Shown here piece after piece: positions 45,431 to 56,653 of a DNA stretch of 64,000 bases. The notes beneath the pieces are model-generated. The model saw only the letters and a list, made by a program, of their open reading frames with translations, was not told where the DNA came from and did no database searches. The stretch comes from Charina bottae. Its lineage: Eukaryota > Chordata > Lepidosauria > Squamata > Charinaidae. The stretch is from positions 89,716,501 to 89,780,500 of the forward strand of contig JALMGJ010000001.1 of NCBI GenBank assembly GCA_023362775.1, read 5' to 3'. The translations under genes were made by a program, and so were the position numbers. Every line of letters starts with the position of its first letter. Position 1 is the first letter of the stretch.

Positions 45431-46404
45431 AAGATTAAAACACAATACCATAGCATACAGCCTCTAGCAACCAAGGATAAAACAATAACTTCACTCACAA
45501 GAAATACATCAGCAACAGCAGAGCTCATGTAGCTACTTTGGCACAAAAATCAAAAAAGCATTACCTTCAATAATATTTCCTACACAATCTAGTTTTATGA
45601 AAGGGTGTCAAGCCTCTGATAATATTAGATTGTTAGTGGATTTATTATTATGTGAGGGTAAGAAAGAAATGATCGTACTGGCATCACTGGATGCAGAAAA
45701 AGCCCTTGATATGGTGCAAATTGAATTTTTGATGCAACTGATGAAGAAAATTGGATTTCCTAATCAAATTTATTTCTTGGCTAAAAAAATATTTTAATAC
45801 TTTTGCTCATATGATTATGAATAGGATTATTTCTTCTGTTATTAAACCGTAAAGGAATATGTATCAAAGATGCCTTTTATTTCTGCTTATATTCTGTTTG
45901 GTCTTAGAACCTATGGCATGTTTAATAAGAAATGCAACAACATTCAGGAACCCTATGGATTAGAATGTAAATATAAGTTGCAAGTGTGACAGGATGCAGC
46001 ACCTAAGCACAGTTTGCCATCCTGTGATGAGACCCTCTAGTCAAGAAAGCCATTGTTGTTCTCTCTTAGCACGGTTTGGGAGAAGAACAGATAACAATCT
46101 AGGTTCAAGGCAGTTTGAATTGCAAGGCATTTTGGTTCCAGGGGAGCATTAAGTTAAGACTCCTGAAGCGCTCCTGGGTAGGCTCTATGGAAGGATATGA
46201 AAGAGCCAATGAGGGCTATCTTTTTTTTTTAGAGCAGATGGTCTTGCAGGGAGGATGAAGCAAGAAAAATAGGTACTGTGAGCCTGAGAAAGAATGCCAG
46301 CCAGCATAATTACCTTTGCTCATCTCTAAATGAGGGAGGTGTAGGAAAAACTGTCCACCTAAACAGCCATAAGCTTAGGCTAAGTAACGTTACACAGAGA
46401 GAAA

Positions 46405-46440
46405 TAGTTAACTAACTAAGTAACTAACTAACTAACTTAT
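46405..46440. repeat. (AACT)n microsatellite
   Basis: About seven AACT units with one change, at the tail of the reverse CORE-SINE. Confidence 0.85.
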
Positions 46441-46676
46441 TTATTTGGTTTTTATCCCGCCTTCATTATTTTTATAAATAACTCAAGGCAGCGAACATAC
46501 CTAATATTCCTTCCTTCCTCCTATTTTCCCCACAACAACCACCCTGTGAGGTGAGTTGGGCTGAGAGAGGGACTGGCCCCAGGTCACCCAGCCGGCTTTC
46601 ATGCCTAAGGCGGGACTAGAACTCACAGACTCCTGGTTTCTAGCCCAGCACCTTAACCACTAGACCAAACTGGCTC
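46431..46676 (-). mobile_element. CORE-SINE, tail type 1, inside L1
   Basis: Read on minus, the head AGCCAGTTTGGTCTAGTGGT begins at 46676, with B-box-like GAGTTCTAGTCCCGCC and CORE segment GGTGACCTGGGGCCAGTCCC. The tail is TAATGAAGGCGGGATAAA. It interrupts the decayed L1. Confidence 0.93.
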
Positions 46677-47660
46677 TTGTATCTCTCTTAGTTGAGACGG
46701 GTACTTCAAACTGTATTATTCTGATGAAAGTTGGTAGAGATGGATAAAATTATCACCCAGTTTGTGAGGAAAAATGTGGTGACAACGAATACAGCTTTGA
46801 GATTGATATCCATTTTGAGAGCTATACCTATCTTGGGTTCACTTAAATAATCTGATGTTAATGACTAGGATTTTATGGAAGAAACAAACACCTAGGATTT
46901 CTCTTTCAAAGCTATGCCTTCTTTATGAAAATGGTTTGAATTTTCCTGATTTTAACTCATAGTGTTGGGTACATTTATTAATTCAACACTGTACTAGAAT
47001 GAAGACAGTATTAAATATACTCCATTCCCTGCTCAACTTCAGAATCATTATGTAATAAAGTCCTGGAAAGTTCTTGGTTCTAGCTGTAGTAGGCATCTTA
47101 CAATGTTTCTAGCACTTAAGGCAGTTAAGTGAGTTTACTAGGAAAGAAATTAAAACTTGATTTTAGATCCCATGAGAAACTGACACTTTGAAATAATTCT
47201 CATTTTGAAATGGTGAAATTATCCAAATCAGCCAAACAACAATATATTCAGCAAAAACCTTTATTATGTTCGTTGTATAACTCTGATGTTTTAGCTGCTT
47301 CAGAGACTTTTTTTAAATTGGAGAAGGTTTTTACTGAGGCTAAACCAACAATTCAATAATATCAAAAATTAAGAAATATTACTCAAATAATTTGGACAAC
47401 ATCTAAATAATTTGGAATTCAGAATTAGACTATCCTACATTGAAAAACCAATGGCTTCAACTTTTAAGAAATGTGAAATATGTTTGTTATGATTTAAAAA
47501 CTTGAGTTAGTCCAAAAAAAAATCTCTTTCTGGTATACTGGCCTCCTCAACAAATGTTCAAAAAGGCCTAGCTGTTATCCTTTCTAAGCTGTAGATGCAA
47601 TAAATATAAATGAACGTAAGTGTGTATGCTTTGGTCATGTCCATTGGTAGTTCCAATGTT

Positions 47661-48377
47661 ATGGAAGAACTCTCAAGGAACATGATATGCTACTGAAGTC
47701 AAATATTTATAGTATCCAATATATTAGATCTGAAGAAAACTGGAATGGAAGGGGGAGGAGGAGAAAAGAGAATTGGAATCCTATTTCCTCAGCTCACTCT
47801 CTCAAGCCAACCTTTCCAAAATGTAGTACCATGTCTTTGTTACAACCCTGGTCAAGAAGGAAAAGTCAGCCCATGTTGCTCCAGGATGACTCCACAAACA
47901 TACTCTGTCTCCTCCAGTGATTTGTCATCAAGGACTATGGGTTTTGAAGAGTGACAAGGATAACTTTTGCTGTACCGCAGGTTTTTGAAGCTCCAAACAA
48001 AACTCCCAGTGCCTGCAGTTCAAGCTGTCAGGGAGGAGCAAAGCTGAACATCCTGGATCACATGCCTGCTTTCCCAAAAATAGAACGTAACATTTTCTAG
48101 ATTTCTTTCTCAGCTTTGGGACTATTTCACCAATGAAAGAATTACAAATGTTATAAATAAAAGTCCCCATGAGGAAATGGAACTCCTTACAGGTTGAAGA
48201 AATAAATATATCCAACAAAGAGAGGCTGGTAATGCAGGCTGCTTTCTCCTGTCTAAGTCTGCACAAAAACCTCTTTGAAATTAAAACAAATGTAGGTAGG
48301 TTCTTCTGTTGAGTGCAGAGACAATGATATATTTTTGCTTCTTTCTTGGTAACACAAACCATCCCAAACATGCTAAT
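47661..48377. other. Unassigned DNA
   Basis: No gene is seen. The 147-codon reverse frame at 47928-48371 has cysteines and serines but no recognisable domain, and ends in the SINE. Confidence 0.4.
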
Positions 48378-48626
48378 GGCTGAACTAGTGGTTAAGGCAA
48401 TGGGCTAGAAACCAGGAGTCTATGAGTTCTATTCCCACCTTAGGCATGAAAGCCAGCTGGGTGACCTGGGGCCAGTCACTCTCTCTCAGCCCAACTCACC
48501 TCACAGGGTTGTTGTGGTGGGGAAAATAGGAGGAGGAAGGAGTATTTGGTATGTTCGCCGCCTTGAGTTATTTATAAAAATAATAAAGGCAGGATAGAAA
48601 ATAAATAAACAAACAAACAAACAAAC
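48378..48626 (+). mobile_element. CORE-SINE, tail type 1
   Basis: The head is CTAGTGGTTAAGGCAATGGG with B-box-like GAGTTCTATTCCCACC and CORE segment GGTGACCTGGGGCCAGTCAC. The tail is ATAATAAAGGCAGGATAG, ending in an (AAAC)n run. Confidence 0.93.
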
Positions 48627-49629
48627 TTGCAAAAATGATTAAAACTCTCCTCTCTAAGGCAGAAGACTCCCCAGGAAGGAGGTAAAGTTCAGTGAATAAA
48701 GAATCCATGGATCACTGACCAGTGTGAATTTGGGAAAGAGAAGGAACAATGCACTTGGGCTCTCATACACTGCCAAGAATGAAAGAGGTTGAAGGTGAAA
48801 TAGATGTTGCTAAGATGTGAGCAATTTTACTCTTAGGAACCTTTGTCCAGAGATAAAAATACACCTCAGAAAAATGGTAATCATTTGGAGCAGGCAAAAT
48901 AAAACAAGGTTCTAAAGTGGACTTGCAGTTTTCCACTTTGGGGCAGCAGCCTGTAACTAACGGCTCAGATTCTCTAGAAACAACATCAGATTCCCAGCAG
49001 GAAAGAGAAAAACACAAATGCAGTTTTCATTATGCTAACACTTCATGCTGTGAAAGTTTTAGATGAGCCCTTTTGAATCTACTGCCAACAAGCCACGTCA
49101 CACCACCTTCAGAGTACCACAACAAAGCCTGCACGTTTTTGATCATGGAGGTTTTAGCTCTTGCTTTAAACCACTAATTTTAGCAGACACAAATTAAAGC
49201 TGCTGCTAATACTAATAAAGGCCATCCCATGTTGATTTCACATTATTATTACTAGTAACTGTCCTAGTAATAGTATGAGCACTTATTTCACTATATATGG
49301 AAGCTGCACAGCATACATCATCATCCCATTGTGTCTTACATACAGTACGACAAATAAACACTTCTAAGAACAGGCTACTTGGTCATTGCTTCATGTACTG
49401 GTAGCATCAAGAGGCTTAGGGTCCACTGAACAGTTAGCAACTCATTACAAGCCTATTATTCTTACTGTGTGAAATCTGAGCATCTGGTCAGTGATCACAA
49501 TTCATTTAAAGAGGTGAAAAATTGATCCACATTAATATTAGTATTATCTTATAGGTTACCAATACCTAACTAGCTAGCCTACAGTGGTAACCCAAACACT
49601 TGCATATTTTAACTCTCCAGGTTCTTTTC
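48627..49629. other. Unassigned DNA
   Basis: No gene or nameable repeat. Confidence 0.4.
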
Positions 49630-49637
49630 CTCTACAG

Positions 49638-49884
49638 CAAAGCTTTCCAAACTGTGTGTCGCGACACAAAATGTGTCACCACACAACCCGGAAGCGCTGA
49701 TCATCATCAGCGCTTCCAGGTTTTCCCACGGCGACACACTAATGGCGGCGCGCAAAACCTGAAAGCGGCAGCAGCGCTTCCGGGTTTTTGCGCACTGCCA
49801 CAATGGCGGCACTTCCGGGTTTTCCCACGGCGACACACTAACGGCAGTTGGTGTGTCGCCGCGGGAAAACTTTGGAAAGCCCTG
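49638..49884 (+). mobile_element. hAT-type MITE, hairpin subfamily
   Basis: The ends are CAAAGCTTTCCAAACTGTGT and TTTGGAAAGCCCTG, with a perfect duplication CTCTACAG (49630-49637 and 49885-49892). The interior hairpin is GGAAGCGCTGATCATCATCA then GCGCTTCC. Three CGGCGACACAC blocks occur on the right. Confidence 0.93.
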
Positions 49885-49954
49885 CTCTACAGTATTGCAA
49901 TAGAATATAACTTAATACACTCTGTGAAGTATTTACTCACAATATAAGTATGCT

Positions 49955-50103
49955 TGTTGTTGTTGTTCAGTCATTTAGTCATGTCCGACTCTTCGTGACC
50001 TCATGGACCATAGCACGCCAGGCCTTCCTGTCCTCCACTGTCACCCGGAGTTCACCCAAATTCATGTTCATTACATCGGTGATGCTATCTAACCATCTCA
50101 TCT
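49955..50103 (-). mobile_element. BovB (RTE) LINE 3' end, subfamily 1, short
   Basis: Read on minus, it ends the ORF2 with RWLDSITDVMNMNLGELRVT, VEDRKAWRAMVHEVTKS and then the AACAACAACAA tail at the left. It is severely 5' truncated. No duplication was found. Confidence 0.88.
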
Positions 50104-50204
50104 ACCATGAGACAAAGGAGGGAATTATTAGTGGGCCACTTCCTTGTGTTATAATGTTGTTTAGTTTTTCTTCTATTTGGAAATAGAGAGGGGAAAGTTT
50201 AGAG

Positions 50205-50475
50205 CAGAGCTTTCCAAACTGTGTGTCGCGACACAAAAGTGTGTCGCCACACACAGTCTGGTGTGTCGCCACACAACCCGGAAGCGTTGATCATCATCAG
50301 CGCTTCCGGGTTTTCCCGCGGCGACACACCAACCGCGGCGCGCAAAAACCCGAAAGCGGCAGCAGCGCTTCCGGGTTTTTGTGCGCTGCCACAACGACAG
50401 CACTTCCGGGTTTTCCCACAGCAACACACCAACGGCGGTTGGTGTGTCGCCGTGGGAAAACTTTGGAAAGCTCTG
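50205..50475 (+). mobile_element. hAT-type MITE, hairpin subfamily
   Basis: The ends are CAGAGCTTTCCAAACTGTGT and TTTGGAAAGCTCTG, with a perfect duplication GTTTAGAG (50197-50204 and 50476-50483). It has the same interior plan as 42631 in the opposite orientation. Confidence 0.94.
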
Positions 50476-50508
50476 GTTTAGAGTATCACAGAGGTTAACT
50501 TTGTAGGG

Positions 50509-50761
50509 CAGGGCTTTCCAAAGTGCTGCCGCTGGCGACACACCAGCGGCAGCAGCGGCGCACGCGCGCACGGTGGAGGCGTGGGGTGGCGTGCAGTAGC
50601 GCGCACGCGTACGGCAGCAGCGTGGGGTGTGTGCGGCGGCGCGCGCGTGCATGGCAGCCGCCGTGCACACGCACGCCGCCGCTTCTGGGTGGTGTGGCGA
50701 CACACCACGCTGTGTGTGGCGACACACTTTTGTGTCGCGACACACAGTTTGGAAAGCTCTG
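50509..50761 (-). mobile_element. hAT-type MITE, GC-rich subfamily
   Basis: The ends are CAGGGCTTTCCAAAGTGCTG and ACACAGTTTGGAAAGCTCTG, with a perfect duplication TTGTAGGG (50501-50508 and 50762-50769). The interior is CpG-rich like 2600-2901. It lies 33 bp from the preceding MITE and points the other way. Confidence 0.94.
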
Positions 50762-50769
50762 TTGTAGGG

Positions 50770-51819
50770 GATCTTCTAAAATGAAGAGCATCACTGTCCA
50801 GTGAAAAAGAAGAGCATCAAGATCCATTAAAAAATAACAGAAACTTGGAATTAGAGTGACATGACCAGGTTTCACTGAAAGATACAAATAAGCTAAAGCA
50901 AAGAGTAAATATGGAGAGAAAGGCATTTTCTCTCATTCACAGTGAACCCTTTGCTAGAAGTGACAGTAACATCACCACTGCAGCTTTCTGCAACAAACCT
51001 GATGGAAGCAGATATTTGTCACATCATATTATTAAATTATACGAAAAAGAAAAAAAGGCAGACGCGGAGTGCACTGGCTTCTTGAAGTATCCAAACCCAA
51101 TTGGCTTACAGATTTAAATCAATTTAGTTAAATGTCCACCTGTCAATGCAAATCTCTCAAGCATGCAATTTTAAAACACATGCAATAAAAACTTAGTATC
51201 AAACTGCAGCAGTAATCTTTAAATCAATAACATCCAGTAGAGCTATAAAGGCAATTTGAAAGCCACTTATAAAATGATGGAAGGGCTGAGAAATTTAAAT
51301 TTAAGATTTAATAGAGGCAACCTTCATGGAAAGAGGAAACATTCTTAATACAAGGGGCCACAATTGAGAAAGCCCCCTTGATGCCAACTCACTAACTTGA
51401 ATGACAATCAGAAGGCAGAATGACCTGGAGCCAGACTTTTAGGAATGGAAAAGGATTCAGGCAGTGGAGCACAGAAACTGTAAAGGCTTTCTTTTAGCAT
51501 TCCAGTAGCAGAACACAAAATTACATAGATTTTTTTTTATGCAACCCACTTAGAAATTCTGCCCCGCCCAGATATACTTGTATTGGGTCCCTGGAGAATT
51601 TTAAAACAGACTGAAATTTAATATAAGGCAATAATCAAAAGCCACAGCAATCCGCAGCACTGGAAAAATTCCATTCCTTGGCTTGCTTCTGAACAGCCAG
51701 GCTCCTTTTAATCTTCTCTCTAATATAGACTAAGGAGCGTCAAATGCATTCAGAATTTTTTACTGTTCTTTTTCTAGGAAGAGAAGCAGAAATACCCTTC
51801 CAGCTGGCAGCTGAACAAT
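50770..51819. other. Unassigned DNA with possible old repeat
   Basis: No gene is seen. At 51350-51500 the wording GGGGCCACAATTGAGAAAGC then CCCCTTGATGCC resembles an old reptilian repeat like that at 33310-33600. Confidence 0.4.
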
Positions 51820-51827
51820 CTATAGAG

Positions 51828-51962
51828 CAGTGTTTCTCAACCTCATCAACTTTAAGATGTGTGGACTTCAACTCCCAGAATTCCCTAGCCAGTATGGCTG
51901 GCTGGAGAATTCTGGGAGTTGTAGTCCACACATCTTAAAGTTGACGAGGTTGAGAAACACTG
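51828..51962. mobile_element. Palindromic hAT-type MITE
   Basis: The ends are CAGTGTTTCTCAACCTCATC and GAGGTTGAGAAACACTG. The halves are inverted copies (ACTTTAAGATGTGTGGACTT against GTCCACACATCTTAAAGT) around a short CCAGTATGGCTGG loop. The duplications are CTATAGAG and CTACAGAG (51820-51827, 51963-51970), 7 of 8. It is the same family as 26569-26674. Confidence 0.93.
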
Positions 51963-52106
51963 CTACAGAGAATGCAACAACCAAGTTATTAATGGGAAGG
52001 GACACTGGCCTCCATCTGATTTCCTGGCCCAGCTAAAAGGGTGGGTCATGATCTTCAAAGCCTCATTCAGTTTAGGAAGAGGATATCTGAAAGGCCCCTA
52101 TCTTCC

Positions 52107-52110
<4 letters not shown>

Positions 52111-52147
<37 letters not shown>

Positions 52148-52148
52148 C

Positions 52149-52190
<42 letters not shown>
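52111..52190. repeat. (ATT)n microsatellite, two blocks
   Basis: Two ATT runs of about 12 and 13 units are separated by CCATTT, itself a copy of the left flank CCATTT. This suggests a local duplication. Confidence 0.95.
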
Positions 52191-52191
<1 letters not shown>

Positions 52192-52415
52192 GCCAGTTTG
52201 GTCTAGTGGTTAATGTGCTGGGCTAGAAACCAGGAGACTGTGAGTTCTAGTCCCGCCTGAGGCATGAAAGCCGGCTGGGTGACCTTGGGCCAGTCACTCT
52301 CTCTCTGCCCAACTCACCTCACAGGGTTGTTGTTCTGGGGAAAAGAGGAGGAGAAAGGAGTAATAGGTATGTTCCCCACCTTGAGTTATTTATAAAAATA
52401 ATAAAGGCGGGAAAA

Positions 52416-52498
<83 letters not shown>
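52192..52498 (+). mobile_element. CORE-SINE, tail type 1, with long (AAAT)n
   Basis: The head is AGCCAGTTTGGTCTAGTGGT with B-box-like GAGTTCTAGTCCCGCC and CORE segment GGTGACCTTGGGCCAGTCAC. The tail is AATAATAAAGGCGGG, then about 21 AAAT units (52413-52498). Confidence 0.94.
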
Positions 52499-52669
52499 AA
52501 TTAGAGGCCCCAGGGGCCTTTGGTGTGCCTCAACAACCTCAGAGCTGATTGTGCCTAGGGCATCAGGCTCATTCCCTCTCTTTTTTATCACTGCCAGATA
52601 ACCAGTTACAACATTCCTTCTTATAAAAGCTTTTGGGTCAAGCAAACAAGAGAGCTTAAACTACTAGAG

Positions 52670-52933
52670 CAGAGCTTTCCAAACTGTGTGTCGGGACACG
52701 TTAGTGTGTCGGCTGCAGTGTCTGGGTGTGTCCCGGCTGCTGCTGCCTCCGAGCCCTGCCAGGATTCCGCAGAGGTCCTAGTGCCTGCCTTGTGCCTTGC
52801 TGCCTCCAAACCTGCCCTGCCAGGATTCCACGCAGGTCCTAGTGCCTGCCTTGTGCCCTGCTGTAAGAGTGTGTTGCGAAATGATGCATGTCTAAAAAGT
52901 GTGTCACCAACATGAAAAGTTTGTAAAGCTCTG
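52670..52933 (+). mobile_element. hAT-type MITE, subfamily B
   Basis: The ends are CAGAGCTTTCCAAACTGTGT and AAAAGTTTGTAAAGCTCTG, with a perfect duplication TACTAGAG (52662-52669 and 52934-52941). The interior GGTCCTAGTGCCTGCCTTGT occurs twice, as in 32182. Confidence 0.94.
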
Positions 52934-53127
52934 TACTAGAGGCTGTAAGTTCAAGCTGGATTTAATGCCCGCTTGATTTTTTTCCCCTTTCCTTTCACTC
53001 TACCATTCTTACTGCTGTTCTGATGTATTTATAAGGAAATTATTAATGTTTATTTTAGCGAAAAACATTCCAAAATTTGAAAAAAAAAACAAATTTGACA
53101 TTAAGGCAACATCTCTATTATACATAA

Positions 53128-53233
53128 AGTAAAGGTAAAGGTACCCCCTGCACATTTGTGCAGTCGTGTCCGACTCTAGGGGCCGGTGCTCATCTCCGTT
53201 TGTTAGCCGAAGAGCCAGCGTTGTCTGAAGACA
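53128..53233 (-). mobile_element. Sauria SINE, 3' tail and part of body only
   Basis: It retains the TAAAGGTAAAGGTACCCCCT tail (as read on plus), GCAGTCGTGTCCGACTCTAG and GCCGAAGAGCCAGCGTTGTC, then stops. It is strongly 5' truncated. Confidence 0.9.
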
Positions 53234-53498
53234 CTACATACACCACTTCTAAATACAGAGAGCTGAACATTTAGCTGCCATGGCCTGTAACCAAGGACAC
53301 CTCGTTTTAAAAGTCATTAAGCCAAAGGCCACAATCATAACTTGCAGCCTAATCATATCCTATATGAAAAACTGGGGTAATTTCCCCCATTAATACTTTT
53401 CTCTTAAACCATTTAACAGATAGCCTAATTTGGTAACAGAGAGAAGAATGTACTCCCCCTTTTTACATTTTCCACAGATTCTATTTCTAGATGGAACT
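53234..53498. other. Unassigned DNA
   Basis: No gene or nameable repeat. Confidence 0.4.
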
Positions 53499-53506
53499 CC
53501 CTACAT

Positions 53507-53713
53507 CAGAGCTTTCCGAACTGTGTGTCGCGACACGTTAGTGTGTCGGCTGCAGTGTCTGGGTGTGTCCCGGCTGCTGCTGCCTCCAAACCTGCCCTGC
53601 CAGGATTCCGCGCAGGTCCTAGTGCCTGCCTTGTGCCCTGCTCTAAGAGTGTGTCGCGAAATGATGCATGTCTAAAAAGTGTGTCACCAACATGAAAAGT
53701 TTGGAAAGCTCTG
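53507..53713 (+). mobile_element. hAT-type MITE, subfamily B, shorter
   Basis: The ends are CAGAGCTTTCCGAACTGTGT and AAAAGTTTGGAAAGCTCTG, with a perfect duplication CCCTACAT (53499-53506 and 53714-53721). It has one GGTCCTAGTGCCTGCCTTGT unit instead of two. Confidence 0.94.
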
Positions 53714-53721
53714 CCCTACAT

Positions 53722-54523
53722 GGTATCCATAGGTACCGTACCTCCCATGCTGCCTGTCCTGGCTTTTTAAAACAATGAACATGGTCTTTATTTTCAGAAA
53801 TTGCTTTTAAGAATTGTTAGAAAATAAAACCCCAAAAGCTAGCATTTTAGAAAATGTGTTTTGGGTTTAAGGGGATGCAGGAGGCCTATTCTTCAGTCTT
53901 GCTTCTGGAAAATGAATGTTTCATGGCTGGCCACGCTCATTTTGTAAGAGCAGTCCAACAAGGTTCCCCAAAATTTCTGATATGCAAACTAGCCTACAGA
54001 GATGATGATCTCTAATTTTAGGGAGGTGTGCCACCATGCCAGGTAAGATTGAAAAGGGAGGTGAAGGAAGGAAACAGGTGCTTTCAATCCACCAAATAGC
54101 TCATCCTCCCACACTGATATACAAACACACACCTCATATGACTTTTTCCTAAACTGGAGGCAAAGTGCACCTCCCCCCCACCCCCAAGACCTTATAATAA
54201 TTTTAGATACTCTTTTCTACCATATTCTTTTAAGATAGGGCAAATGCAGAGGCACTACAGATATTGGCATGCAATGATGTTTTATTTTCAGAATCTTTCC
54301 TAAAAATCCCCATTAGGGAGCTTGTAATATTTTTTAAGTGCCTAGTAAGTGCAGATCTGTTTTCTGTTACTATAACATATCAAAGATGCTCTCATTACAC
54401 TATTCATTATAATTTCAAGATCCTTCTTAGAGAGTTCAGACCAAATTATATCTCTCTTCATCATGGCATGCAAAACAGAGGTTTTGCAAAAACCACAGTA
54501 GACTGTGAACTGCATCTCTAAAT
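53722..54523. other. Unassigned DNA
   Basis: No gene or nameable repeat. A C run lies at 54172-54185. Confidence 0.4.
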
Positions 54524-54535
54524 TATCATTTATTT

Positions 54536-54738
54536 TGTTGTTTATTCGTTCAGTCGCTTCCGACTCTTCGTGACTTCATGGACCAGCCCACGCCAGAGCT
54601 TCCTGTTGGCCATCACCATCCCCAGCTCCCCCACAGTTGAGTCTGTCACCTCCCGAATATCATCCATCCATCTTGCCCTTGGTCGGCCCCTCTTCCTTTG
54701 GCCTTCCACTTTCCCTAGCATCAGCTTCTTCTCCAGGG
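54536..54738 (-). mobile_element. BovB-like (RTE) 3' end, subfamily 2, with 12-bp TSD
   Basis: Minus-strand ORF2 tail with KLMLGKVEGQRKRGRPRARW, MDDIREVTDSTVGELGMVMA and VHEVTKSRKRLNE, then AACAACA. A perfect 12-bp duplication TATCATTTATTT lies at 54524-54535 and 54739-54750. Confidence 0.93.
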
Positions 54739-54750
54739 TATCATTTATTT

Positions 54751-55543
54751 AGCACTCTCTATATTGGGTAGTTCTAGAGTTTATGTTCATGTAAGTATTT
54801 CTCATGGTGCTCTACAACTATATATTACATTTGTCAGATTTCACATGTCCAGTTTTCCACCAAACATCTACCTCCAATTTAACCAGGTGAGAATTTACAT
54901 TAGTAATAATAACAACTATAGCCACCTTGAGTTTCCTTTGGGTAAAAAGACAGGATATAATGGGAGGAAGGAAGGAACAGTGCTTAGAATCAGAGGTATC
55001 ATGCTGTGTCATCATACAGTCCTATTCTCTTTTCCTCTCACTTTGTTTATCTGCTTTATCCTGTACTATACCTGAACCACAACAGCCAATCATGGCTTGC
55101 ACAGATCATTTTTGTATAAAAAACTAGAATTTAAGGAACACTTAGTAGATAAATGCAACAGTGCATTCCTAGAGAATGGGACTGCATTATAAAATATTGT
55201 AACAATGCAACTGTCTCCAGTAAAATAACCATAAACCTCCTTTTATGAAGTGATTTTGTTCCAAGGACACAGACAGACAATGCTATTTCCTTGTCAATTA
55301 CTGTGTAGCAGAGGTTAAAAAGCAGATATTAGAGGATCAAGCCTACTAGAAAAATAAAACGTTGAAAGTATGTACTGTAGATAAGTAAATACTAAATGTC
55401 CTAAAACTACATTAATACACTCCTCTGAAGTTTCTTCCCGCTGTATTCTATGAGACTCTCTCATTAACATTTTTCATAAGAATTCAACCTAAAGGTTTCA
55501 TTTTGTTTATATGCTTTATGCCTAGGAGAGCACCAATTAACTG
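54751..55543. other. Unassigned DNA
   Basis: No gene or nameable repeat. Confidence 0.4.
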
Positions 55544-56150
55544 CCACAATCAATTCTTTTTTATAAGAATTTTATTAAGTTTCAAGCAAAGATAAAAGCT
55601 ACAGAAAAACAAAAACTATAAAGAAAAAAAAGAAAAAACTAAAAAAGGGCAGAAACACAAGAGAAAAAATTTCAAAATTACAAAAAGAGGTGACTTCCGA
55701 CTTTTAACAGCAAGGATATACAACTATTTTCCATAATCAATCCCTTACTCTATATTAAATCAAAATCACATTCTTTCTATAAATCATTCCATTGGCACAG
55801 TATAAACATCACTAAATACACTTGCTCCCTCCCCTTATATTAAAAGAAAAGAAAAAAATATATAAACCTCCTAATCAACTTCCCCCCCAAAGATAACATT
55901 TAATTATTTCCTTCCTAGTACCATTCTATATATTCCTGTCTACTATAATAAAGATCAAACTAAAAAACATATAAATTGTCTGCCATTGTACTTGATAATA
56001 CAACAATTTTAATAATCTTAATCATATTAAACCCAAAACCAGACATTTATTATTTTTTTATTATACCTTAATAATCTTAATCCAAATCGTTAAAAGATAA
56101 ATGAAATCAGCCAAACCCTAAAAGCAATCCAGATAAATATTCTTAAACCC

Positions 56151-56534
56151 TTATCTCACTTCAAAATAAAACAGAGCATTTACATATCCCCACAATGTGC
56201 ACAGAGCTTTTTTCTTAAAAAAATCGAACAGCCCAACTGCCCCCCTCAAAAACTCCGACTTCTCTTCAGGAGACCTCCCATATATAATAACCCGTTCTTT
56301 TCCTTGGCTTTCCATCAGATCAATTTCACTTATGGCTTGCAACTTGATCTCTCCCTTTAATTTCTTCAACTCGACTATCCGATCTTCATCCAGAATTTCA
56401 ACAGAAGTCCCAATCTCACTCTTAGAAGAGACATTTCTGTTGCTGTTAAATTCCTCAGTTTCATCCACAACATCCCCAACCAGATGACACATTTTAGACC
56501 TCATATTTTCCACAATGTCCTGAATGCCTTGCAT
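56151..56534 (-). pseudogene. L1 ORF1-like coiled-coil coding segment
   Basis: An uninterrupted minus-strand frame of about 127 codons, extended upstream in other frames by LNILSLTSNKILKFLSDSYQ (near 56610). It is rich in E, K, L, I and V with a spacing suggestive of coiled coil, like the N-terminal half of L1 ORF1p, which trimerises and binds RNA. The RRM-like and C-terminal domains are not seen, in contrast to the ORF1 piece at 62716. Assignment to ORF1 rests on composition, on position upstream of an L1 3' UTR, and on the GC-rich leader upstream. It could also be a family-specific ORF. Confidence 0.5.
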
Positions 56535-56653
56535 GGATGCCTTGCATGCCTTGGTAGGAATCAGAAAGAAACTTTAAAATCTTGTTGGAAGTCAGAGAAA
56601 GTATGTTTAAAATCCTCCATGTCTCAAGCAGTAGATTATGGCACCTCTTAGGA

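Larger units (their letters stand above)
45585..47660 (+). pseudogene. L1 LINE ORF2, decayed RT to C-terminus
   Basis: The plus strand reads FMKGCQASDNIRLLVDLLLC and LASLDAEKALDMVQIEFLMQ, the L1 RT box (LDAEKAFD type), then LMKKIGFPNQ. A long decayed stretch follows with recognisable pieces: LEPMACLIRNAT near 45905, LYENGLNFPDFN near 46925 (the GLGLPDLKLY equivalent) and CFGHVHW near 47630 (zinc-knuckle region). Many stops are present. A CORE-SINE sits at 46431. This lineage differs from the other L1 copies here. Confidence 0.8.

Noticed and set aside
47928..48371. 147-codon reverse frame considered as a gene
   Set aside because: No domain, no start or splice context that I can support, and it abuts a SINE.
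50173..50926. Frames of up to 190 codons with repeated CVATH and RFRV words
   Set aside because: The words are translations of the MITE ends and the GTGTCGCC blocks. The same words appear at every copy.
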